Below are positions 44,352 to 53,944 of a DNA stretch of 64,000 bases, piece by piece. Under the pieces are notes generated by a model. That model did not search any database, was not told where the DNA came from, and worked only from the letters and a program-made list of their open reading frames with translations. Every line of letters starts with the position of its first letter. The first letter of the stretch is position 1. A program made the translations under genes and the position numbers. Source of the DNA: Flavobacterium anseongense (GTDB lineage: Bacteria > Bacteroidota > Bacteroidia > Flavobacteriales > Flavobacteriaceae); NCBI RefSeq assembly GCF_021608185.1, contig NZ_JAKIHN010000003.1, positions 124,001-188,000 of the forward strand, written 5' to 3'.

Positions 44352-44997
44352 AAAAGCATTCATCTTCGACCTTGATGGCGTTATTGTTGACACGGCCAGA
44401 TATCATTTTTTGGCATGGCAAAAAATAGCTGCCGAATTAGGCGTCGAATTTACACCAGAACACAACGAAGAATTAAAAGGAGTTAGCCGTGTTCGTTCTT
44501 TGGATATTATTCTAAAACTTGGAAATATTCAAGCGTCCGAAGAGAATAAAAACAAATGGCTGAAGCAAAAAAATGAAGATTATCTGGCATATATTGAACA
44601 CATGGATGAAACAGAAATCCTTCCCGGTGTTCTTAATATTTTAGAATTTATTAAAGAAAAAAATCAACTAATCGGATTAGGTTCGGCTAGTAAAAATGCC
44701 CGACCAATTTTAGAAAAAGTGAAAATTTTGCATTTGTTTGATGCCATTGTTGACGGAAATGACGTAACCAATGCAAAACCAGATCCTGAAGTTTTTCTCA
44801 GAGCTGCAAAATTATTAAATGCAACCAACGAGAATTCCATGGTTTTTGAAGACTCGGTAGCCGGAATTCAGGCTGCTAATATTGCCAATATGACAAGCAT
44901 CGGAATTGGCGATGAGAAAATTTTACATGAAGCAAAATACAATTTTAAAGATTTTACTTTTATGGATACATCTTTCATAGAAGCGTTCATAAACTAA
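44344..44997 (+). CDS. pgmB: Beta-phosphoglucomutase
   Basis: A 217-residue HAD-superfamily enzyme. The motif FDLDGVIVDT carries the nucleophile Asp9 and acid/base Asp11. GVSRVRSLDIIL in the cap, GSASKNA (motif II), and DAIVDGNDVTNAKPDPEVFL and VFEDSVAGIQAA (motifs III and IV) are all present. It converts beta-glucose-1-phosphate, the product of inverting maltose phosphorylase, into glucose-6-phosphate. I prefer ATG 44344 over an in-frame ATG 9 bases upstream because the HAD motif then has the usual spacing from the N-terminus. It overlaps the MFS gene and precedes the phosphorylase by 26 bases. Confidence 0.93.
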   Translation: MSKKAFIFDLDGVIVDTARYHFLAWQKIAAELGVEFTPEHNEELKGVSRVRSLDIILKLGNIQASEENKNKWLKQKNEDYLAYIEHMDETEILPGVLNILEFIKEKNQLIGLGSASKNARPILEKVKILHLFDAIVDGNDVTNAKPDPEVFLRAAKLLNATNENSMVFEDSVAGIQAANIANMTSIGIGDEKILHEAKYNFKDFTFMDTSFIEAFIN

Positions 44998-45023
44998 AAT
45001 TGAATGATAAAAGGAAAAAGAAA

Positions 45024-47327
45024 ATGAATCAAGATTATATCAAACCAGACAACTGGTCTATCATAGAAGAAGGTTTTGACTTAGACCAAGTGAAATCCTC
45101 CGAAAGTCTATTCAGTATCGGAAACGGTGCCATGGGACAACGCGCCAATTTTGAAGAACACTATTCCGGGGAAACATTCCAAGGAAGTTATATTGCCGGA
45201 ATATATTATCCGGATAAAACCAAAGTGGGTTGGTGGAAAAACGGATATCCCGAATATTTTGCCAAAGTTTTAAATGCCCCAAATTGGATTGGAATCAATA
45301 TAGAAATCAACGGAGAAAACCTTGATTTGGCAACATGCAAAGAAGTAAAAAACTTCCGCCGCGAATTGAATATGAAAGAAGGAATCTACAACCGTTCTTT
45401 TGAAGCTACTTTGCAAAACGGAACTCAAATCTCAGTAAACGTTCGCCGTTTTCTTTCGTTAGATTTGGATGAAGTTGGCGTCATCAATTATGAAGTTACC
45501 CCAATAAATAATGACGCTAAAATCGTTTTCAAACCTTATGTTGACGCCGGAGTTCACAACGAAGATGCCAACTGGGAAGAGAAATTCTGGGAACCATTGG
45601 ATGTGAAAAATTCGGGTAACGAGGCTTTTGTAACAGCAAGAACGTTCAAAACGCATTTTACAGCTACAACTTTCATGCAAAATAGTATTCTGTTAAATGG
45701 CGAAAACCAGAATGTTTCTCCATCAAACATTGAAGCTTCAAATGAGAAAGTTCAGTTCACTTATGAAGTTGCTGCCGCAAAAGGTCAAACAGCTTCAATA
45801 CAAAAATTAGGTGGCTATACTGTATCCATGAACCATGACAATACTCAAGTGGCAGCGCAGAATGTCATCGCGAAAGCATTGTCATTTGGCTACGACCAAT
45901 TACTAAATAATCAAATCGATGCCTGGGCAAAAATATGGGAAATGAGCGATATTACTATCGAAGGCGATGTAAAAGCGCAACAGGGAATTCGTTTCAATAT
46001 TTTCCATTTAAATCAAACGTATTTAGGTAAAGATTCGCGTTTGAATATCGGCCCGAAAGGATTTACAGGCGAAAAATATGGTGGCTCTACGTATTGGGAT
46101 ACCGAAGCGTATTGCATTCCGTTTTATATGGCTACAAAAGACCAGCACGTGGCTCGAAATCTTTTGGCGTATCGCTACAATCAATTGGATAAAGCCATTG
46201 AAAACGCAGGTAAATTAGGTTTTACAAACGGCGCTGCTTTGTATCCAATGGTGACGATGAATGGCGAAGAATGTCATAACGAATGGGAAATTACCTTTGA
46301 AGAAATCCATAGAAATGGTGCGATTGCTTTTGCGATTTTCAACTATTACAGATACACCGGCGATTACTCATACATTCCTGAAAAAGGTTTAGAAGTGTTA
46401 ATCGGCATTGCCCGTTTTTGGCATCAAAGAGCGACTTTCTCAACTCATAAAAATCAGTATGTGATTTTGGGTGTTACCGGTCCAAATGAGTACGAAAACA
46501 ACGTAAATAATAATTTCTACACTAACTATCTGGCCAAATGGTGTATCGATTATACTATCGAACAAATAGAAAAAGTAGAAAAAGAATACAGCTCCGATTT
46601 TGCCCGAATCATGAGCAAAGTAAAATTAGATAAAACTGAAATCGGACATTGGAAAAAAGTAGCTGACCACATGTACTTCCCGTTTTCGGAAGAACATGAT
46701 GTGTATTTGCAACAAGATGGCTTCTTAGATAAGGAATTAGTAAAAGTGCACGATTTAGACAAATCACAACGACCAATTAATCAAAAATGGTCTTGGGACA
46801 GAATCCTGCGTTCGCCTTATATCAAACAAGCAGACACATTACAAGGTTTCTATTTCTTCGAAGATCATTTCAGCAAAGAACAATTAGAAAAACATTTCGA
46901 TTTCTATGAACCGTTTACCGTTCATGAAAGTTCACTTTCGCCTTGCGTTCACTCCATTCAGGCAGCCACTTTAGGCCGAATGGAACAAGCCTATACTTTC
47001 TATTTAAGAACTTCGCGTTTGGATTTAGATGACTATAACAAAGAAGTCGAAGAAGGTTTACACATTACTTCGATGGCAGGAACCTGGATGAGTATCGTCG
47101 AAGGTTTTGGCGGAATGCGTATCAAAAATGATGCACTCCATTTTGAACCAAGAATTCCAAAAGACTGGAATGGCTATTCATTTAAGATCAATTTCAGAAA
47201 CCAAATTCTAAAAGTTTCTGTTCATCAAAATGAAACCAAATTTGTTCTTGAAGGAGAAACAGCGATTTCAGTTTTCGTAAACGGAAAAGAAGTCTTGGTT
47301 GAACCTAATAGTTTGGTAACAGTATAA
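45024..47327 (+). CDS. GH65 maltose phosphorylase
   Basis: A 767-residue glycoside hydrolase family 65 protein: N-terminal beta-sandwich, linker, (alpha/alpha)6 barrel and C-terminal beta-sheet. The general acid is Glu489 in TGPNEYEN; YWDTEAYCIPFY and LGRMEQAYTFYLRTSRLDLDDYN are family segments. Maltose phosphorylase splits maltose with inorganic phosphate into glucose and beta-glucose-1-phosphate, saving one ATP. GH65 also contains trehalose, kojibiose and nigerose phosphorylases; maltose is favoured by the amylase, GH31 and pgmB context. ATG 45024 is preferred to a TTG at 45000. A large hairpin follows in the gap to the next gene. Confidence 0.9.
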   Translation: MNQDYIKPDNWSIIEEGFDLDQVKSSESLFSIGNGAMGQRANFEEHYSGETFQGSYIAGIYYPDKTKVGWWKNGYPEYFAKVLNAPNWIGINIEINGENLDLATCKEVKNFRRELNMKEGIYNRSFEATLQNGTQISVNVRRFLSLDLDEVGVINYEVTPINNDAKIVFKPYVDAGVHNEDANWEEKFWEPLDVKNSGNEAFVTARTFKTHFTATTFMQNSILLNGENQNVSPSNIEASNEKVQFTYEVAAAKGQTASIQKLGGYTVSMNHDNTQVAAQNVIAKALSFGYDQLLNNQIDAWAKIWEMSDITIEGDVKAQQGIRFNIFHLNQTYLGKDSRLNIGPKGFTGEKYGGSTYWDTEAYCIPFYMATKDQHVARNLLAYRYNQLDKAIENAGKLGFTNGAALYPMVTMNGEECHNEWEITFEEIHRNGAIAFAIFNYYRYTGDYSYIPEKGLEVLIGIARFWHQRATFSTHKNQYVILGVTGPNEYENNVNNNFYTNYLAKWCIDYTIEQIEKVEKEYSSDFARIMSKVKLDKTEIGHWKKVADHMYFPFSEEHDVYLQQDGFLDKELVKVHDLDKSQRPINQKWSWDRILRSPYIKQADTLQGFYFFEDHFSKEQLEKHFDFYEPFTVHESSLSPCVHSIQAATLGRMEQAYTFYLRTSRLDLDDYNKEVEEGLHITSMAGTWMSIVEGFGGMRIKNDALHFEPRIPKDWNGYSFKINFRNQILKVSVHQNETKFVLEGETAISVFVNGKEVLVEPNSLVTV

Positions 47328-47340
47328 AAAAATAATTAAT

Positions 47341-47408
47341 TGAACCATATAAGGCATATAAGTCCATTTAAGTTATTCTTATCTGATTTATATGCCTTAT
47401 ATGGTTTA
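47341..47408. repeat. Long intergenic inverted repeat between the GH65 and GH13 genes
   Basis: The arms at 47343-47360 (AACCATATAAGGCATATA) and 47389-47406 are perfect reverse complements over 18 bases. With G-U pairs the stem extends to about 24 bp around a 20-base loop. There is no T run after it, so it is not a classic terminator. It fills most of the 95-base gap inside the operon. Confidence 0.85.
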
Positions 47409-47422
47409 AAAACAATTGCATT

Positions 47423-49255
47423 ATGAAAAAAATAATTCTCCTTTTACTGCTTTCCGCTTCTGCATTCGCGCAGATTGACCGTGTTGAACCGCCCTTTTGG
47501 TATTCCGGAATGAATTTGTCAAGCGTTCAGATCATGTTTTATGGTAAAAACATTGCGCAATATGATGTTACTATTTCAAATAACATCGTTATCGAAAATA
47601 TCAAAAAAACAGAAAATCCAAATTATGTTTTTGTAACTATTGACACTAAAAATGTAGCTGCTTCTGAATTAACGTTTAGCTTCAAAAGCAAAAACAAAGT
47701 AGCTTTTACCAAGAAATATGAGCTGAAATCGAGAAGAGAAAATTCCAAATTCAGAAAAAGTTATGACTCATCAGATATGATTTATTTGATAATGTCCGAC
47801 CGATTTGCTAATGGAAATCCAAACAATGACAGCGACAAATCAGTAACTGAAAAATTCGACAGAAGCAATCCTAACGGGAGACATGGCGGCGATATCGAAG
47901 GCATTATCAAAAATTTAGATTACATAAAAGAACTTGGCGCAACTGCCGTTTGGCCAACGCCACTTTGCGAAGACAACGATGCCAAAGGTTCCTATCATAC
48001 TTACGGGCAATCCGATGTTTATAAAATCGATCCACGTTTCGGAACTAATGAAGATTACTTGCGATTGAGTGCCGAATTACACAAGCGAGGCATGAAAAAC
48101 ATTATGGATTATGTAACCAATCATTGGGGTTGGCAGCATTGGATGTACAAAGATTTACCAACGTATGATTGGGTGCATCAATTCCCAACCTTTACAAACT
48201 CTAACTACAGAATGACAACTCAATTCGACACAAACGCTTCGGCTATTGATGCTGAAAATTGTATGGATGGTTGGTTTGTCCCTTCGATGCCCGATTTAAA
48301 TCAATCAAATCCTTTAGTGCTGAACTATCTGACTCAAAATGCGATTTGGTGGATTGAATACGCCGATTTGGATGGATTTAGAGTGGATACCTATTCATAC
48401 AATGACAAAGAAGGCATTTCAAAATGGACAAAAGCCATTACTGATGAATATCCTAATTTTAATATCGTAGGCGAAGTCTGGATGCACGACCAGGCACAAA
48501 TGGCTTTTTGGCAAAAAGACAGTAAAATTGGCGCCATTCAAAGTTATAATTCCAATCTGCCAAGCGTAATGGATTTTACGTTACACGATGCTTTTGGCTC
48601 TGTTTTTAATGAAGATAAAAGTGAATGGGATAAAGGAATGATAAAAATCTATGACAATTTCACAAACGATTTTCTGTATCCAAACATCAATAATATAATG
48701 GTTTTTGCCGAAAATCACGACACCAATCGTTTTAATCAGGCATATAAAAAAGACTTTAAAAAGTATCAGATGGCAATGGCTTTATTGGCTACTATTCGTG
48801 GAATTCCACAATTGTATTATGGTTCCGAAATTGGTATGGATGGCGATAAAGGCAAAGGTGATGGTGATATTAGAAGAGATTTTCCAGGTGGCTGGAGTGG
48901 TGATAGAAATAACGCTTTCACCAAAGCCGGAAGAACAGAAGAACAAGAGAAATTCTACAATTTCACAGCCAAATTATTCAACTGGAGAAAATCAAAAGAT
49001 GTGATTCATTTCGGGAAAATGAAACACTATGTTCCCGAAAATAATGTGTATGTTTATTTCCGTTATAACGAAAAAGAAAGCGTTATGGTGATTATCAATA
49101 ACAGCAATGAAAGTCAAACTTTCAAAACCAAACGATTTGCCGAAAGCATCCAAAACTATCAAACCGGAAATGATATTCTTTCCGGAAAAACAATCGATTT
49201 AAAAAACGATATTACAGTCGATGGAAAATCAACTTTGATTCTAGAATTGAAATAA
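47423..49255 (+). CDS. Exported GH13 neopullulanase/cyclomaltodextrinase-like enzyme (SusA-like)
   Basis: A 610-residue protein with a signal peptide (cleavage near residue 16, AFA-QI). It has an N-terminal Ig-like cyclomaltodextrinase N domain (RVEPPFWYSGMNLSSVQIMFYG), a GH13 barrel (catalytic Asp322 in DGFRVD, Glu351 in IVGEVW, Asp433 in AENHD) and a C-terminal beta domain. It should hydrolyse maltodextrins in the periplasm to maltose or panose-type products, the job of SusA in Bacteroides. GH31 follows after 4 bases. It lacks a T9SS tag, unlike the amylase of the susC operon. Confidence 0.92.
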   Translation: MKKIILLLLLSASAFAQIDRVEPPFWYSGMNLSSVQIMFYGKNIAQYDVTISNNIVIENIKKTENPNYVFVTIDTKNVAASELTFSFKSKNKVAFTKKYELKSRRENSKFRKSYDSSDMIYLIMSDRFANGNPNNDSDKSVTEKFDRSNPNGRHGGDIEGIIKNLDYIKELGATAVWPTPLCEDNDAKGSYHTYGQSDVYKIDPRFGTNEDYLRLSAELHKRGMKNIMDYVTNHWGWQHWMYKDLPTYDWVHQFPTFTNSNYRMTTQFDTNASAIDAENCMDGWFVPSMPDLNQSNPLVLNYLTQNAIWWIEYADLDGFRVDTYSYNDKEGISKWTKAITDEYPNFNIVGEVWMHDQAQMAFWQKDSKIGAIQSYNSNLPSVMDFTLHDAFGSVFNEDKSEWDKGMIKIYDNFTNDFLYPNINNIMVFAENHDTNRFNQAYKKDFKKYQMAMALLATIRGIPQLYYGSEIGMDGDKGKGDGDIRRDFPGGWSGDRNNAFTKAGRTEEQEKFYNFTAKLFNWRKSKDVIHFGKMKHYVPENNVYVYFRYNEKESVMVIINNSNESQTFKTKRFAESIQNYQTGNDILSGKTIDLKNDITVDGKSTLILELK

Positions 49256-49259
49256 AATA

Positions 49260-51626
49260 ATGAAAAAACTATTTATACTTTTACTGATAACCACGGTTTC
49301 ATTTGCCCAAAACGCAAATAGAAAATACATCTCCCATTCCTGGAAAAACAACATCCTTGAAATTAAAACATCGGATGGTTTGTATTTGATAAAACCGTAT
49401 TCGGATAAGATTGTCGAAACTTCATTCATTCCAAATGGGGAAAATTTCAATCCTAATTCGCATGCTGTAGTTAAGACACCTGAAAAAGGCTGGGGAAGTT
49501 TTTCAAAAAATGACAATTCGCTATCGCTGATAACAAAAGGAATTACAGTTGTTGTAAACAAATCGCCTTTTAAAATTACTTACTCCAATCTTGGAAAAGT
49601 GCTGTTATCCGAAAAATCAGGCTACACCAAGATCAACGATTCCACTCAAACTTTATCTTTCAATCTCGACAACTCAGAAGCACTTTATGGCGGTGGCGCT
49701 AGAGCTCTTGGCATGAACCGTCGTGGCAATCGACTGCAATTATACAATCGTGCTCATTATGGTTATGAAACCAAAGCCGAGCTGATGAATTTTTGTATTC
49801 CTTTAGTAATGTCATCAAAATTGTATGCCGTACATTTTGATAATTCAGCCATTGGTTATCTGGATTTGGATAGCAAAAAAGACAATACCTTAACCTACGA
49901 AACCATTTCGGGAAGAAAGACTTATCAGGTTATCGTTGGCAATACTTGGACCGATTTAGTTTCGAATTACACTGATTTAACGGGAAAACAACCACTGTTG
50001 CCACGTTGGGCTTTGGGTAATTTCTCGAGCCGCTTTGGCTATCATTCGCAGGAAGAAGTTGAAAATACGATTAAGAAATTTGAGCAAAATAACATTCCGG
50101 TTGATGCTATTATTCTCGATTTATATTGGTTTGGAAAAGGAATAAAAAACACGATGGGAAATCTCGATTGGGACAAAGACAATTTCCCAAATCCTGATAA
50201 AATGATAACTGATTTGAATGCCAAAGGTGTAAAAACAATTCTGATTACCGAGCCTTTTATCCTGACAACCTCATCAAAATGGCAGGAAACTGTCGATAAA
50301 AATGTATTGGTAAAAGACAAATCCGGAAAACCGGCAACCTGGGATTTCTATTTCGGAAATACGAGCGTTGTAGATATTTTCAAACCGGAAGGAAAAGATT
50401 GGTTTTGGAATGTTTACAAACGATTAATCAACCAAGGCGTTGGCGGCATGTGGGGCGATTTAGGTGAACCTGAAGTTTTTCCATCAAAAGTCATAACTGC
50501 TGGCGGAAAAGCTGATGAAGTGCATAATATTTACGGACACAATTGGGCCAAACTAATCGCTGAAGGTTATAAAAAAGATTTTCCAGCCCAACGACCATTT
50601 ATATTAATGCGTGCCGGATATTCGGGTTCGCAGCGTTTCGGAATGGTGCCTTGGAGCGGTGACGTAAGCAGAAGTTGGGGCGGATTGCAAAGCCAAATGG
50701 AAATTGCACTTCAAATGGGAATGCAGGGTTTAGGTTATATGCACTCAGACCTTGGCGGATTTGCCGGCGATTATTTTGACAACGAATTGTATTTGCGTTG
50801 GCTTCAATATGGTGTCTTTAATCCAATATTCCGTCCGCATGCACAGGAAGATGTTGCTTCGGAAGTTGCCCGAAAAGATGTTGCCACAATGGCAAAAGCC
50901 AAGAAGCTGGTAGATTTGCGTTATCAATTAATGCCTTACAATTACACTTTGTCTTTCGATAACAATCAAAAAGGAACGCCATTAATGCGTCCGCTGTTTT
51001 TCGAAGAATGGGATAATAAAACCCTGACATCTGTAGCCGGAACTTATTTTTGGGGTAATGACTTTTTGGTTACGCCAATTACAAAAGCAGGAGTAACATC
51101 CACGGAAGTGTATTTTCCAAAAAGCAGCAATTGGTTTGATTTTTATACCAACGAAAAACACACAGCAGGAACAACCGAAAGCATAAATATCAACGAAGAT
51201 TATATTCCAACCTTTGTTCGTGGCGGAAGTTTTATCCCAATGATTGAAACCATTCAGAACACATCGAAATATTCGTTGGCCAATTTTAAGCTTCATTATT
51301 ATTTTGATGAAAGTGTTAAAAGTTCTTCGGGCAAATTGTATAACGATGACGGCGCAACACCTAATGCTTTTGAAAAAGGTCAATATGAAATAATTAATTT
51401 CAACAGCACTAACAATAACAAATCATTAGTTATTAAATTGGCTACTGTCACAGGAAAAAACTATACATCAACTGATAAAAATGTATCGGTATTAATCCAC
51501 AACATCAAAGCCAAACGGATTTTTGTTAATGGTCAGGAGCGCGTTTACAAAACCTTTCACGAACCTTTACAGGTAAACGTTTCCATCACCAAAGGAACAA
51601 CTTCAGAAGTTAAAATTGAATATTAA
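49260..51626 (+). CDS. GH31 alpha-glucosidase, exported
   Basis: A 788-residue protein with a signal peptide (about 16 residues), an N-terminal beta-sandwich, a GH31 barrel and C-terminal beta domains. The nucleophile is Asp400 in WGDLGEPE and the acid/base Asp468 in WSGDVSRSW; NRRGNRLQLYNR is the substrate-side loop. It should release glucose from the non-reducing ends of maltodextrins in the periplasm. It takes the place that GH97 SusB has in Bacteroides thetaiotaomicron. Gaps of 4 bases on both sides place it firmly in the operon. Confidence 0.92.
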   Translation: MKKLFILLLITTVSFAQNANRKYISHSWKNNILEIKTSDGLYLIKPYSDKIVETSFIPNGENFNPNSHAVVKTPEKGWGSFSKNDNSLSLITKGITVVVNKSPFKITYSNLGKVLLSEKSGYTKINDSTQTLSFNLDNSEALYGGGARALGMNRRGNRLQLYNRAHYGYETKAELMNFCIPLVMSSKLYAVHFDNSAIGYLDLDSKKDNTLTYETISGRKTYQVIVGNTWTDLVSNYTDLTGKQPLLPRWALGNFSSRFGYHSQEEVENTIKKFEQNNIPVDAIILDLYWFGKGIKNTMGNLDWDKDNFPNPDKMITDLNAKGVKTILITEPFILTTSSKWQETVDKNVLVKDKSGKPATWDFYFGNTSVVDIFKPEGKDWFWNVYKRLINQGVGGMWGDLGEPEVFPSKVITAGGKADEVHNIYGHNWAKLIAEGYKKDFPAQRPFILMRAGYSGSQRFGMVPWSGDVSRSWGGLQSQMEIALQMGMQGLGYMHSDLGGFAGDYFDNELYLRWLQYGVFNPIFRPHAQEDVASEVARKDVATMAKAKKLVDLRYQLMPYNYTLSFDNNQKGTPLMRPLFFEEWDNKTLTSVAGTYFWGNDFLVTPITKAGVTSTEVYFPKSSNWFDFYTNEKHTAGTTESININEDYIPTFVRGGSFIPMIETIQNTSKYSLANFKLHYYFDESVKSSSGKLYNDDGATPNAFEKGQYEIINFNSTNNNKSLVIKLATVTGKNYTSTDKNVSVLIHNIKAKRIFVNGQERVYKTFHEPLQVNVSITKGTTSEVKIEY

Positions 51627-51630
51627 AATC

Positions 51631-53283
51631 ATGAGAAAGACAAGCCTTCTAATAATAATTACTATTCTTTTCAGCGGAGCGACATTCAGCCAAAAGAAAA
51701 AAATCGAAACTCCAAAAACCCCTTTTGTTTGGGAAGCCGCCAATGTCTATTTCATTGTAACCGACAGATTTAACAACGGTGACAAAACCAACGATCATAC
51801 TTTCAACAGAAACAAACCAACCGGAAAACTGCGCGGTTTTGATGGCGGCGATATTCGGGGTATTATTCAAAAACTGGACGAAGGGTATTTCACTAATCTT
51901 GGAATCAATGTCATTTGGATGACGCCAATTGTAGAGCAAGTCCATGATGGCGTTGATGAAGGAACCGGATTTACGTATGCCTTTCACGGTTATTGGACAC
52001 GTGATTGGACTGCGCTTGACCCAAGTGTCGGCACCAAAAAAGATTTAGCAGAATTGGTTCAGAAAGCACATGCCCGTGGCATCAGAATTATGCTTGATGC
52101 TGTTATTAATCACACCGGACCGGTAACTCCGGAAGATTCTGTTTATCCGAATGATTGGGTTCGTACTTCGCCAAAATGCACTTATAAATCATACGATACT
52201 TATATCAATTGTACGTTGGTTGACAATCTTCCCGATGTGAAAACAGAAAGCAATGACAATGTTGAATTGCCAACTTTTTTAGCCAACAAATGGAAAAAAG
52301 AAGGCCGTTATGATAAAGAAGTAGCTTCGCTTGACGCTTTTTTCAAAAAAACGGGTTATCCAAGAGCACCGAAATATTATATCATGAAATGGCTGGCGGA
52401 TTACATAACTGAATTCGGAATTGATGGTTATCGAGTAGACACAGCCAAGCACACAACTGAAGATGTTTGGGCTGATTTCAAAAAAGTATGTGACAGGGCT
52501 TTCGCCGAATACAAAAAAAATAATCCAAAAAAAGTCTTGGATAACAATCCGTTTTTTACCGTTGGAGAAGTTTATGGATATAACATTGGTAACAAAAAAT
52601 TCTATGACTTCGGCGATAAAAAAGTCAATTATTTCGAAAATGGGTTTACAGGTTTAATCAATTTTGATTTTAGAAACGAAGCCAAAATGAACTATGAGGA
52701 ATTGTTTTCCAAATACTCCGGCATCTTGCAAAATGACTTGAAAGGCAACACGGTGATGAACTATGTTTCCTCTCATGATGATGGTTATCCCTTTGATAAG
52801 AAAAGAGAAAAGACCTTTGAAAGCGGCACCAAATTATTATTGGCTCCGGGAATTTCGCAGGTTTATTATGGTGACGAAAGCGCACGTTCGCTAGATATCG
52901 AAGGAACTCAAGGCGATGCCACTTTGCGCTCGAATATGAATTGGGACGACATTGCAAACAACGCAACAACTAAAGAAGTTTTATTGCATTGGCAGAAATT
53001 AGGCAAGTTCAGAAAAAAACATCCTGCTGTTGGTGGCGGAATTCACACTCAAATTTCGGCTTCTCCTTATGTGTTCAGCAGAACATTTACCAAAGGGAAA
53101 TATTCGGATAAAGTTGTGGTTGGATTGGATTTAGCCAAAGGCGAAAAAACTATTTCAATTGGAACTGTTTTTCCAAACGGAAGCAAAGTAAAAGATGCTT
53201 ATTCGGGGAAAACAGCAACGGTTGTTAAAGGAATGGTTTCTCTGAATACTGATTTTGGAATTTTGTTATTAGAAAAACTATAA
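51631..53283 (+). CDS. Exported GH13 alpha-amylase
   Basis: A 550-residue protein with a signal peptide (to about residue 20, TFSQ) and a GH13 domain: FIVTDRFNNGDKTND, then catalytic Asp270 (DGYRVD), Glu313 (VGEVY) and Asp383 (SSHDD). The last is unusual in having SSHDD where NHD is more common. A C-terminal beta domain follows. ATG 51631 lies 4 bases after the GH31 stop; a TTG start at 51616 would overlap GH31 and precede the signal peptide with extra residues. It is a second periplasmic or surface amylase with no sorting tag. Confidence 0.92.
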   Translation: MRKTSLLIIITILFSGATFSQKKKIETPKTPFVWEAANVYFIVTDRFNNGDKTNDHTFNRNKPTGKLRGFDGGDIRGIIQKLDEGYFTNLGINVIWMTPIVEQVHDGVDEGTGFTYAFHGYWTRDWTALDPSVGTKKDLAELVQKAHARGIRIMLDAVINHTGPVTPEDSVYPNDWVRTSPKCTYKSYDTYINCTLVDNLPDVKTESNDNVELPTFLANKWKKEGRYDKEVASLDAFFKKTGYPRAPKYYIMKWLADYITEFGIDGYRVDTAKHTTEDVWADFKKVCDRAFAEYKKNNPKKVLDNNPFFTVGEVYGYNIGNKKFYDFGDKKVNYFENGFTGLINFDFRNEAKMNYEELFSKYSGILQNDLKGNTVMNYVSSHDDGYPFDKKREKTFESGTKLLLAPGISQVYYGDESARSLDIEGTQGDATLRSNMNWDDIANNATTKEVLLHWQKLGKFRKKHPAVGGGIHTQISASPYVFSRTFTKGKYSDKVVVGLDLAKGEKTISIGTVFPNGSKVKDAYSGKTATVVKGMVSLNTDFGILLLEKL

Positions 53284-53284
53284 G

Positions 53285-53944
53285 ATGCACAAAATTGGTC
53301 ATCGCGGTGCGAAAGGACATGTTGCCGAAAACACTTTGGCTTCTTTCCAAAAAGCGATTGACTTAAACGTTGACGGAATTGAACTCGATGTCCATTTAAG
53401 TTTGGATGGAAAAGTAATGGTGATTCACGATGATACTGTTGACCGAACAACTTCAGCAAAAGGTTTGGTAAAAGATTTCAGTGCCAAAGAATTAAAGGAG
53501 TTTGGCATACCAACTCTGGAAACTGTCTTTGAACTAGTTAATAAAAAATGCTTTATCAATATCGAACTCAAAACCTTTGAAACTGCCGATAAAGTTGCTG
53601 TACTAATCGAACGTTATATTTCAGAAAAGCATTGGAAATACGAAGACTTTATCGTTTCGAGTTTCGATTGGAATGCCTTGCAGCAGGTTCATTTTCTGAA
53701 TGATAAAATCCGAATTGGTGTTTTGACAGATACTGATTTAGATTTAGCATTGGCTTTCGCCAAATTCATAAAAGCCTATTCGGTTCATCCGTATTATCAT
53801 TTGCTGACTGCAGAAAATGTTAGCCAGATGCAATCCAAAAATTTTAAAGTCTATCCTTGGACCATCAATGAGCAAGAAGATATTATCTTTGTTAAATCGT
53901 TAAACGTTGACGGTATCATTACAGATTTTCCGGATAGAATATGA
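53285..53944 (+). CDS. Glycerophosphodiester phosphodiesterase (GDPD)
   Basis: A 219-residue TIM-barrel GDPD. The catalytic motif HRGAKGHVAENT (His6, Glu near 15) is followed by IELDVH (metal-binding Glu and Asp) and MVIHDDTVDRTT (second catalytic His). It hydrolyses glycerophosphodiesters to glycerol-3-phosphate and an alcohol. There is no signal peptide, so it should be cytoplasmic. It starts 1 base after the amylase stop and overlaps the next gene by 4 bases. A functional link to glucan use is not obvious. Confidence 0.92.
   Translation: MHKIGHRGAKGHVAENTLASFQKAIDLNVDGIELDVHLSLDGKVMVIHDDTVDRTTSAKGLVKDFSAKELKEFGIPTLETVFELVNKKCFINIELKTFETADKVAVLIERYISEKHWKYEDFIVSSFDWNALQQVHFLNDKIRIGVLTDTDLDLALAFAKFIKAYSVHPYYHLLTAENVSQMQSKNFKVYPWTINEQEDIIFVKSLNVDGIITDFPDRI

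Noticed and set aside
47341..47408. Inverted repeat interpreted as an insertion-sequence end or MITE
   Set aside because: There is no flanking target-site duplication and no transposase nearby; recorded as a hairpin of unknown role.
50982..51383. 133-codon antisense open frame within the GH31 gene
   Set aside because: It is fully overlapped by a well-supported glycoside hydrolase and shows no recognisable protein features.
49260..51626. Assignment as a GH97 SusB homologue from the sus context
   Set aside because: The WGDLGEPE and WSGDVSRSW motifs identify GH31, not GH97.
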